Source of the DNA: Algoriphagus boritolerans DSM 17298 = JCM 18970
Lineage (GTDB): Bacteria > Bacteroidota > Bacteroidia > Cytophagales > Cyclobacteriaceae
Assembly: GCF_900108085.1 (NCBI RefSeq)
Contig: NZ_FNVR01000032.1
Coordinates: 1-51,085 of the forward strand
Reading direction: 5' to 3'
Length of the DNA: 51,085 nucleotides
The notes under the pieces are model-generated. The model saw nothing but the letters and a program-made list of their open reading frames with translations, did no database searches and was not told the origin of the DNA. Below are positions 45,145 to 51,085 of the stretch, piece by piece; the stretch's first letter is position 1, and the number at the start of each line of letters is the position of its first letter. The position numbers and the translations under genes were made by a program.

Positions 45145-45774
45145 TCAGTCTTCCTCCATATAAAATTGCACTTCAAGAAATACTGTATTTGGTTGATTCG
45201 CTGCTTCTCCCTCACTTAGGGAATTAATCATGCCGCCAACTCGAAGTTTTCGCTCCGGCAAGCCTTCCTTTTCTTTGTGATGTGCCACTAGGGCTACATT
45301 TTTACTGTGCTCTGATCGTAATTCATAAACTTCGTATGAATCTTCTATCGGAACCATTGTAAAAGTAGTCACTTCGTCAATTACGACGGGGACCATGATG
45401 GACCCACTAAATGCAGAAGAGTTGCTGATTTTTTTTACCGTTCCAACCAGCGTGGTGCTCATCCCTGCCTTGCCTCGCTCAAGCATCTGATCCAAACTCA
45501 TATGAACGGGCCGGTACTTTTCGTAGATATCAAATAATTGAGCATCCAATCGAGCCAAAATTCGTTCTCGGGATCGATTGTCCAAGCGTGAGATTGACAT
45601 CACCAAGTAAAGAATCATGGACTGCTTGTCGTCAGCCACTTCTGCTACCTTCCCCAATTCGGCCGGTGATACCACTCCATCATGCGCATGGCAGAAAAGG
45701 TTGAAAAATTTTCCACCATTGTCAAATGCTTCAATTGCCTCATGGTAGGAGGTGTAGGGAGTTATTTGTTTCAT
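45145..45774 (-). CDS. Conserved-looking cytoplasmic protein, unknown family
   Basis: 209 residues with no signal peptide or membrane segment. I do not recognise it. The first half (~1-90) is helical and charged (RLDNRSRERILARLDAQLFDIYEKY); the second half (~95-209) is beta-rich (STTLVGTVKKISNSSAFSGSIMVP), possibly an OB-like or beta-barrel domain. A cysteine-histidine segment FCHAHDG is near residue 28. It probably shares a transcript with mgtC and the cupin gene. Confidence 0.7.
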   Translation of the reverse strand: MKQITPYTSYHEAIEAFDNGGKFFNLFCHAHDGVVSPAELGKVAEVADDKQSMILYLVMSISRLDNRSRERILARLDAQLFDIYEKYRPVHMSLDQMLERGKAGMSTTLVGTVKKISNSSAFSGSIMVPVVIDEVTTFTMVPIEDSYEVYELRSEHSKNVALVAHHKEKEGLPERKLRVGGMINSLSEGEAANQPNTVFLEVQFYMEED

Positions 45775-45920
45775 TTTATAAGGAAATTAGGAAAAGAGCA
45801 TATCAAATATTCGGAAATGTTGGAAGAGAATCAAATGATATAATAAAGTATGACGAAAAAAAATGTTTTGAATATAAACTTTAAGTGAAGGCCTGTACCA
45901 TTGCCTGGAAGACATAAAAA

Positions 45921-45945
45921 AATGGAGGCCTTAGCCTCCATTTTT
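45921..45945. terminator. Bidirectional rho-independent terminator
   Basis: AATGGAGGC (45921-45929) pairs with GCCTCCATT (45934-45942) with a 4-base loop; T runs follow on both strands. It ends the dienelactone hydrolase transcript, whose stop codon is adjacent. Confidence 0.9.
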
Positions 45946-46831
45946 ATTTAAGATTTTCCTTGAAAAAGGCGATCGTTTTTTCCCATGCCAGCTTTGCCGA
46001 AGGCTCATCATATCGCGGTGTGGTGTTATTGTGAAAACCGTGATTTACACCCGGGTATTTGATCATTTCATACTTCTTGTTATTGGCTTTTAGAGCTTCC
46101 TCATAGGCGGGCCAACCGGCATTCACCCGCTCGTCAAGTTCTGCATAAATTACCAGAAGAGGGGCGTTGATTTTGGGGACATCTTCCAGCGCCGGTTGTC
46201 CACCATAGTAAGGCACTGCTGCCCCCAAATCAGGAATACGGACGGCCATTGTGTTGGCTATCCAGCCTCCAAAGCAGAAACCAACCACACCTACATTTCC
46301 GTCACAATCGGGGTGGTTTTTTAGGAATTCATAGGCTGCGATAAAGTCCTCGAGCATGGAATTTCGATCCAGCTTCGCTTGCATGGCGCGGCCTTCATCA
46401 TCGTTTCCTGGATAGCCTCCGAGTGGAGTAAGGGCATCCGGTGCAATGGAAATAAACCCGTCCACGGCACAGCGCCTTCCTACATCCTCGATGTAGGGAT
46501 TGAGTCCGCGGTTTTCGTGGACGACTACGATTCCGGGGAATTTCCCGCTTCCTGCGGGCTTAGAGAGCAATCCCTTAATTTGACCTCCGCCCTTCGGAGA
46601 ATCGTACATCACATAGTCGGAGCTTTGCATCCGATCATCTGTCGGTTCGACAGTGCGTGTATTGACATAATCCGGCATCATCGAACTCATCAGTGCTGTG
46701 ATGGTAATACCTCCCACGGCATAGACTGACAGTTTTTCTACAAAGGTCCTTCGATCCAGTTTATTGTGGCAATAATAATCGTAGAGGTCAAAGGCTTCCT
46801 GTGGGATATCTTCTTTACGGAGTTTTTCCAT
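45944..46831 (-). CDS. Dienelactone hydrolase family protein with Tat-like leader
   Basis: 295 residues. N-terminal extension with KLDRRTFVEKLSVYAVGG and a hydrophobic stretch (~35-52), which looks like a twin-arginine signal or a membrane anchor. The alpha/beta-hydrolase domain has the nucleophile elbow GFCFGG (Cys), an Asp in YAELDERV and a His in GVNHGFHN, the dienelactone-hydrolase triad. The natural substrate is not evident; such proteins hydrolyse lactones or esters. Ends at a strong terminator. Confidence 0.88.
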   Translation of the reverse strand: MEKLRKEDIPQEAFDLYDYYCHNKLDRRTFVEKLSVYAVGGITITALMSSMMPDYVNTRTVEPTDDRMQSSDYVMYDSPKGGGQIKGLLSKPAGSGKFPGIVVVHENRGLNPYIEDVGRRCAVDGFISIAPDALTPLGGYPGNDDEGRAMQAKLDRNSMLEDFIAAYEFLKNHPDCDGNVGVVGFCFGGWIANTMAVRIPDLGAAVPYYGGQPALEDVPKINAPLLVIYAELDERVNAGWPAYEEALKANNKKYEMIKYPGVNHGFHNNTTPRYDEPSAKLAWEKTIAFFKENLK

Positions 46832-46941
46832 GTGTTTATGATTTTGTTAGTGCTCTATAAGTTATTCAAAATCAGCGAAGGAAAAATAATTTTTGGGCTG
46901 ATCCCCAAGTTTTATGATTTGAATGGAAGGTTTCTGTTCAT

Positions 46942-47775
46942 TTATTCAATTTGGATGGATAAAATCGGGAAATCATGCTCCCGGACAAGATTTTCAGTCA
47001 GGCTTGGAGTAAAAAGCTGGACCAAGCCGGGTTTATCAGATTTGGCGAGGACCAGTAAATCGGGTTGGTACTGTTGTGTATAGAATAGAATCCCCCGCTC
47101 CATGTTGTGGGCATTGATCAGGACCTTGTTTAATTTCAATTTGTCTGAGGTAAACCTGTCAAATTTTCGGTCCGTCTCCTCATTTTCGAAGAAATTGTAA
47201 GGGGTATTGATGAAAATCAGATCAAGGGTAGCACCCATTAATTCCGCAAAATCTTTGAGCTTGGCGTAAGCTCCTTCCTGGTCTTTTTCGAGTGTAGTCA
47301 GGAATGCGATTTTCTTGATTTCGAGCGCTTCGGGAGCTTTTTGGACGATTAAAGTGGGTGTGGTTAGGTTTCGGAGCACTTTCTGTGCATTGGATCCCAG
47401 TAGGAAACTTCGAGATACTCCGGCACCCCGAGAACCCATGAGAACTAAATCTGCCTTGGAGTTTTGAACATGGAAAAAGATATTTTCGGGTCCAAAACTA
47501 TAGATCAGTGACGAGTAAGCTTGGATCCCTGATTTTTCAAATGAGCTGACTAATTCCGAGAGTTTCGCTTTGGCATTCGCAATTTCTTTTCTGGTTTCCG
47601 GGTAGTATTGCTCCTGATCTTTGCTCAGCTTGACCCAATCCACAGGAGGCTGTACGATGTGCATGATCTCCACTTTCCCCTTCGTTTTGGCGGCGATTAT
47701 TTTGGTGTATAAGGCAGCATGTGCAGCCACTTCCGAAAAATCAGTCAGTAATAAAATCTTAGATCCAAGTTTCAT
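46942..47775 (-). CDS. Tandem UspA-domain universal stress protein
   Basis: 277 residues from the ATG at 47775 (MKLGSKILLLTDFS). Upstream in-frame codons do not belong because the -7 element lies there. Two Usp domains: the first (~1-150) has LLTDFSEVA and LVLMGSRGAGVSRSFLLGSNAQ, a complete ATP-binding pattern (G-x2-G-x9-G[ST]); the second (~155-277) is degenerate (LLVLAKSDKPGLVQLFTPS). An FNR-like box with class-I spacing precedes it, so it is probably induced at low oxygen. Confidence 0.9.
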   Translation of the reverse strand: MKLGSKILLLTDFSEVAAHAALYTKIIAAKTKGKVEIMHIVQPPVDWVKLSKDQEQYYPETRKEIANAKAKLSELVSSFEKSGIQAYSSLIYSFGPENIFFHVQNSKADLVLMGSRGAGVSRSFLLGSNAQKVLRNLTTPTLIVQKAPEALEIKKIAFLTTLEKDQEGAYAKLKDFAELMGATLDLIFINTPYNFFENEETDRKFDRFTSDKLKLNKVLINAHNMERGILFYTQQYQPDLLVLAKSDKPGLVQLFTPSLTENLVREHDFPILSIQIE

Positions 47776-47796
47776 AGTCTTGCTTAATTGATTGCT

Positions 47797-47862
47797 CCAA
47801 GGTAAGAACACAACTGCTAAAATCACTTGCTCGACATCGCATTTTAAGATGATAAATATCAG
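47797..47862 (-). promoter_or_regulatory. FNR-like box and -7 element of uspA
   Basis: ATGAT-AAAT-ATCAG at 47849-47862 fits TTGAT-N4-ATCAA. On the minus strand TACCTTGG (47797-47804) resembles TAnnTTTG. Centres are 55 bp apart, identical to the hemN and 691 promoters. Transcription would start near 47790, 15 bp before the ATG. Confidence 0.6.
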
Positions 47863-48031
47863 GAAATCAGCTCAAAATGAATCTGAAGGGGTATTCCGGA
47901 ATAGTCTTGCTGGAAATATGGCAGATGAGGGGGGATCTTTCTGATGGCTATACCTTGAGAAAAGTAGTTAAGGTGGGTTAACCAAAAAAATAATGACTCT
48001 TGGGAAGGTTCACCAAGACGGAAACTCAATC

Positions 48032-48385
48032 CTAGCTTCGGAGAATTTTCTCCATTTTTCTTCCTTTTGCCAATTCATCCACTAATTTATCAAGGTAGCG
48101 AACCTGTTGTGTGAGTTGATTTTGTATGTCTTCTATGCGGTACCCACAAATGACTCCGGTGATCAAGGATGCATTTGGGTTGAGGTTGGCCTCCCCAAAA
48201 AACCGCTCAAATGTTACTTTTTCCTGAATTAATCTTTCCAGATCCGGGCTCGAATAGCCGGTCAGCCAAGTGATTACCTGATGGAGTTCCTCTTTTGTCC
48301 GGCCTTTTTTCTCCACTTTGGTGACATAATGCGGGTAAACTGACGCAAAGGACATATTTGCAATTCGTTGATCCTGATCTTTCAT
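48032..48385 (-). CDS. DUF2200 family protein
   Basis: 117 residues, soluble. The sequence [20 protein letters not shown] followed by [14 protein letters not shown] is characteristic of DUF2200, a small family of unknown function common in bacteria. Helical throughout. Stands alone between the uspA region and the TPR lipoprotein gene. Confidence 0.88.
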   Translation of the reverse strand: MKDQDQRIANMSFASVYPHYVTKVEKKGRTKEELHQVITWLTGYSSPDLERLIQEKVTFERFFGEANLNPNASLITGVICGYRIEDIQNQLTQQVRYLDKLVDELAKGRKMEKILRS

Positions 48386-48547
48386 AGCTAACTTTTCATT
48401 AAAATATACCCTTTCTTGTAGAGTGTGGGCTATTTCGAAATGCTAAGGTGGGAACTAGATTAAGCTGATTGATGGAAAATGACAAAAGGTAGGGGTAGAG
48501 CAGAATTTACCGGGTATTTTGTCGAATCAGCTGTTTACTTCAGAATT

Positions 48548-49483
48548 TTAATCATAGTCAAAATAGCGGAGCAAATCACCCTCAGCAGCAAGGTACCCAA
48601 ATGAAGAAAAAGCCTTTTCGCTGACCAATGCTTCCATCAGTTGCCTGGCTTTAGTGGTATCACCGTTGTACAGATACCAATTGGCTACCCCGTATCGCAC
48701 TGCATCGTTTGATGGGTTACCGGGGCCTTCCTGAATCAATGAATCCACCGGTATCCAGCCTTTGTAGAGGCGGCAAAGATTTGCATAGCTCTGATTTTCG
48801 ATCACCGTGGAATCAGCGTGAATCGGTGCCAGAAGGGAATCTGCTTTGTCGGGATTTTCCAGTCGTCGCTGAATCATATAGAGCCAGTGTGTACTGGATA
48901 CCATATTGTCGTAATGAGAGCCGCTTTCCCGGCATTTCAGGAAGGCGGTGTAAGCTTTGTCATACTGATGGGTAAGGTAATAGGACAGTCCCAAATGATA
49001 CCAAATATTGCTGTGAAGGCTACTGACTGGGATGTTGAGCGCATTGGGGATTCCGTCGGGTTCTATTTCGTCAGTGGTGCCGACTATCAGTTTAGAGGCT
49101 TTCTCAAAATCTGCAATTGCCCGCTCATAGTCCCGCATGCTAATGTATCGATGTCCACGATGCCGATAAAGTCTGGGGTCGTTTGGGTATTTCTCCAAAC
49201 CGTTTGAATAGATGTCAATTGCCTGTCGGAATTGCCCCAGATAAGCAGTTCGACGGCCGTACCAGATGATGGCCTCCACAGCTTCGGGATTGGACTCAAA
49301 AGCCGATTTTGCTTTTTGGTATTGTGCCATCAGTTCGGCAGAAGGGGTTGGGATCTGATAAGTTTTTCCCAAAGGAGTCGTGAAAAGGGAGTCCGAATTC
49401 GGAAGGTCGCTGACTTTTTCTTTGGTGTCGGTAGTACATGCAAAGAGGATGGAAAGGAAAAAGCTCAGGTAAATTTGTCGCAT
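48548..49483 (-). CDS. TPR-repeat lipoprotein
   Basis: 311 residues. Lipoprotein signal FFLSILFAC (Cys ~16). Tetratricopeptide-like repeats: the clearest are DIYSNGLEKYPNDPRLYRHR and DYERAIADFEKASK, followed by HLGLSYYLTHQYDKAYTAFL. Probably a periplasmic or outer-membrane scaffold. The substrate or partner is unknown. Divergent from nothing recognisable; its neighbour on the left is DUF2200. Confidence 0.85.
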   Translation of the reverse strand: MRQIYLSFFLSILFACTTDTKEKVSDLPNSDSLFTTPLGKTYQIPTPSAELMAQYQKAKSAFESNPEAVEAIIWYGRRTAYLGQFRQAIDIYSNGLEKYPNDPRLYRHRGHRYISMRDYERAIADFEKASKLIVGTTDEIEPDGIPNALNIPVSSLHSNIWYHLGLSYYLTHQYDKAYTAFLKCRESGSHYDNMVSSTHWLYMIQRRLENPDKADSLLAPIHADSTVIENQSYANLCRLYKGWIPVDSLIQEGPGNPSNDAVRYGVANWYLYNGDTTKARQLMEALVSEKAFSSFGYLAAEGDLLRYFDYD

Positions 49484-49583
49484 AATGGAAGAATCTCTGA
49501 ATTAAAACTAGGTTGAAAGTAAACATTCGGAAGGATTTTTAACCCAAAGTCTGATTACTCAGCTCCAAGGTTCGGATCATAGC

Positions 49584-50477
49584 CTATTCCCCCTTCACGT
49601 ACTTCCGCCAATTATGCGCTTCCTGAAATCCTAAAACTTCACGGATTTTTCGATTGGAAAATAAGGCCTCATGCTCTTCCAGTTCCCGCGTGAGCGGTAC
49701 GCCCGGAAAAAACCGATCGGCCAGTTCCTTACTCGGAATAATCGCTCCGTTGTGATCGTTTCCTGCATTAAACACCTGATATCCCAAACCGTCCTTTTTC
49801 AGACACAAATCCACGATCTGACCCAAATCACGCGCATCGATGTAGCAGAAAGCATTTCTGCGGCGGACTTCCGGATTTTTGAAATAATGGGGAAATAGCT
49901 CCGCATATTCGTGCGGCTCGATCACATTGCCGATGCGAAGGGCATAGATATCCACTCCTGATCGCCGCTGGAAAGCCCGGGCAGTTTGTTCGTTCACCAC
50001 TTTGGATAGACCATAGCTGTCCATAGGGTCCACATCGTATTCCTCATCTAGGGGCAGGTAGTTGGGATTGGTCATTCCATCTGAAAAGCAAATCCCGTAC
50101 GTGGTCTCAGAGGAGGCTATGACGATCTTTTTGATACCCAGTTTGACAGCGGCTTCGATCACGTTGTAAGTACCAATAGCATTGACACGAAAAGTCTCGT
50201 TATCCGGATTGATCAGAATTCTCGCAATTGCGGCAAAATGCACCACCGCGTCAAACTTCGGCACGCCGGTTCCCGGCTCCAATTCGTCAAATCCTGCATA
50301 GGAACTCATTGCATTGAACATCTGACCGGAATCGGTGATATCAGCAATCAGATTGTCCACACCAGGATGATCCAGCGGTTTCAAATCTACATTCATCACC
50401 CGATGGCCTTGATCTAGTAGGTAGGGGATCACGTGTCGGCCGGCTTTTCCGGATCCTCCGGTAAAAAAGATGCGCAT
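49584..50477 (-). CDS. NAD-dependent epimerase/dehydratase (extended SDR)
   Basis: 297 residues. N-terminal dinucleotide motif TGGSGKAGRHV, an active-site Ser in ASSETTYG and YxxxK in YGLSK. Extended SDR fold acting on nucleotide sugars or related substrates; the substrate is not clear from context. The HFAAIARI segment is typical of sugar epimerases. Intact and at the usual length. Confidence 0.87.
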   Translation of the reverse strand: MRIFFTGGSGKAGRHVIPYLLDQGHRVMNVDLKPLDHPGVDNLIADITDSGQMFNAMSSYAGFDELEPGTGVPKFDAVVHFAAIARILINPDNETFRVNAIGTYNVIEAAVKLGIKKIVIASSETTYGICFSDGMTNPNYLPLDEEYDVDPMDSYGLSKVVNEQTARAFQRRSGVDIYALRIGNVIEPHEYAELFPHYFKNPEVRRRNAFCYIDARDLGQIVDLCLKKDGLGYQVFNAGNDHNGAIIPSKELADRFFPGVPLTRELEEHEALFSNRKIREVLGFQEAHNWRKYVKGE

Positions 50478-50665
50478 TTTGATTAGGGGTTTGGGTATTT
50501 AGATTTGCCCGGGTCAATTCGGTTTGGTTTCCGAACTGTTTTCCACTTAGCTAAGATATAGTCTAAAGCTGAATGAATCCAATGCTTTTTAGACTTTTAA
50601 AAAATCGATATTCGAAGCCGTATATCGCGAGGAATTTGGGTAATGCTGATGAAATAATATCGTTC

Positions 50666-50730
50666 GTCCCTACGGGACTTTGCCAGATGTTTCGGCACTA
50701 TTAATCCCGAGGTAAAAACCTCTGGCTGGG
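50666..50730. repeat. REP-like palindromes beside the insertion sequence
   Basis: GTCCC-TAC-GGGAC (50666-50678) and, 30 bases on, GAGGT-AAAA-ACCTC (50709-50722). This resembles palindromic intergenic repeats that recur in Bacteroidota genomes. They lie right before the insertion sequence end. Confidence 0.55.
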
Positions 50731-50739
50731 AGATAGCTT

Positions 50740-51085
50740 GAGGCTGTCTCAAAATTTCATATTAAAATTTGAATAGCCGAATTTACGCAATGGAGGCCGA
50801 TTTTCAGTTTTTGGTCTCCATTTTTTTTGACTTTCAGTCAGCGTAAAGTTTAGTGATTTTTCGGCTGATTTTTAGCGAATTGGGATTATTGGGGGGAGAA
50901 AAATGTCCGCTAAGGCTGAAAAAGTAGAGCGAGGAGGTTTTACCCGGCCTTTTTGGCCAGGTTGTGAGCGATGGCTAACAGGCCTGTTTCTATTTCGACC
51001 TTTTCTTTGCCTCTGAGCAGGAACCTGCCCATTCTTTTGTTGTATTTGAGATGGCCGAAGACGGGCTCTACGTCGGTAGCCCGCT
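50740..51085 (-). mobile_element. IS1182-type insertion sequence, 3' end (partial)
   Basis: The transposase C-terminus at 50940-51085 and the terminal GAGGCTGTCTCAAAA at 50740-50754 mark the right-hand end (in this orientation, left end in the window) of an insertion sequence that continues beyond 51085. The IS1182 family is inferred from the transposase tail. The other terminus lies outside the window. Confidence 0.75.
50940..51085 (-). CDS. IS1182-family transposase, C-terminal fragment
   Basis: The minus strand reads in one frame through ~47 residues to a TAA at 50940-50942. It contains DVEPVFGHLKYNKRM, GRFLLRGKEKVEIE and LLAIAHNLAKKAG, which match the C-terminal end of IS1182 DDE transposases, including the DVEPVFG part where the catalytic Glu lies. 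The rest of the gene lies beyond the window edge, so completeness cannot be judged. Confidence 0.85.
   Translation of the reverse strand, partial: RATDVEPVFGHLKYNKRMGRFLLRGKEKVEIETGLLAIAHNLAKKAG

Overview
The window looks like a chromosomal piece of a free-living Bacteroidota bacterium, most likely a cytophagal/Algoriphagus-type organism. The grounds are the 23S-5S rRNA end, a fused ccoNO oxidase gene, a fused lpxC-fabZ gene, PorX (the type IX secretion regulator), -7 elements of the TAnnTTTG type with a TTG/TTTG -33, and weak Shine-Dalgarno signals. I cannot fix the species from sequence alone.

Layout. 1-353: 3' end of 23S rRNA, 5S rRNA and terminator. 691-9872: a Usp-like protein followed by a complete cbb3 oxidase maturation and structural cluster (ccoI, ccoS, ccoNO, ccoQ, ccoP, ccoG, ccoH, a TauE/SafE-type membrane protein). 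9873-12480: hemN, and divergent from it an AlkB-type di-iron hydroxylase. 12481-15272: a VWA (BatA-type) / membrane protein / DUF58 operon. 15378-18118: a small lipoprotein and mutS2. 18165-23813: a minus-strand run with a small lipoprotein, an ABC ATPase, lpxA, lpxC-fabZ, lpxD and an HD phosphohydrolase. 23873-27071: porX, tsaE, alanine dehydrogenase. 27072-33937: a signalling locus with two response-regulator genes, an Rv1355c-type ThiF/nitroreductase protein, a LuxI/GNAT-like acyltransferase and a 7TMR-DISM histidine kinase. 34009-38839: pyrophosphatase, a small membrane protein, ACP phosphodiesterase, and two helicases. 39815-49483: assorted transport and metabolic genes (GntP permease, GH20 hexosaminidase, thioesterase, cupin, MgtC, dienelactone hydrolase, UspA, DUF2200, TPR lipoprotein). 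49584-50477: an NAD-dependent epimerase. 50740-51085: the 3' end of an IS1182-type insertion sequence running off the window.

Two things stand out. First, four FNR-like palindromes (TGAT/TGAC-N4-ATCA/GTCA type) sit in front of the Usp-like gene, ccoI, hemN and uspA. In three of them the box centre is exactly 55 bp from the centre of a TAnnTTTG-like -7 element, so the window seems to hold a small oxygen-responsive regulon with fixed class-I geometry. Second, the 27-34 kb locus pairs two putative small-molecule biosynthetic enzymes with a membrane sensor kinase and two related receivers. It also carries a strongly AT-rich segment that stops in the middle of the kinase gene, which suggests that a synthase plus its sensor half has been swapped as a unit.
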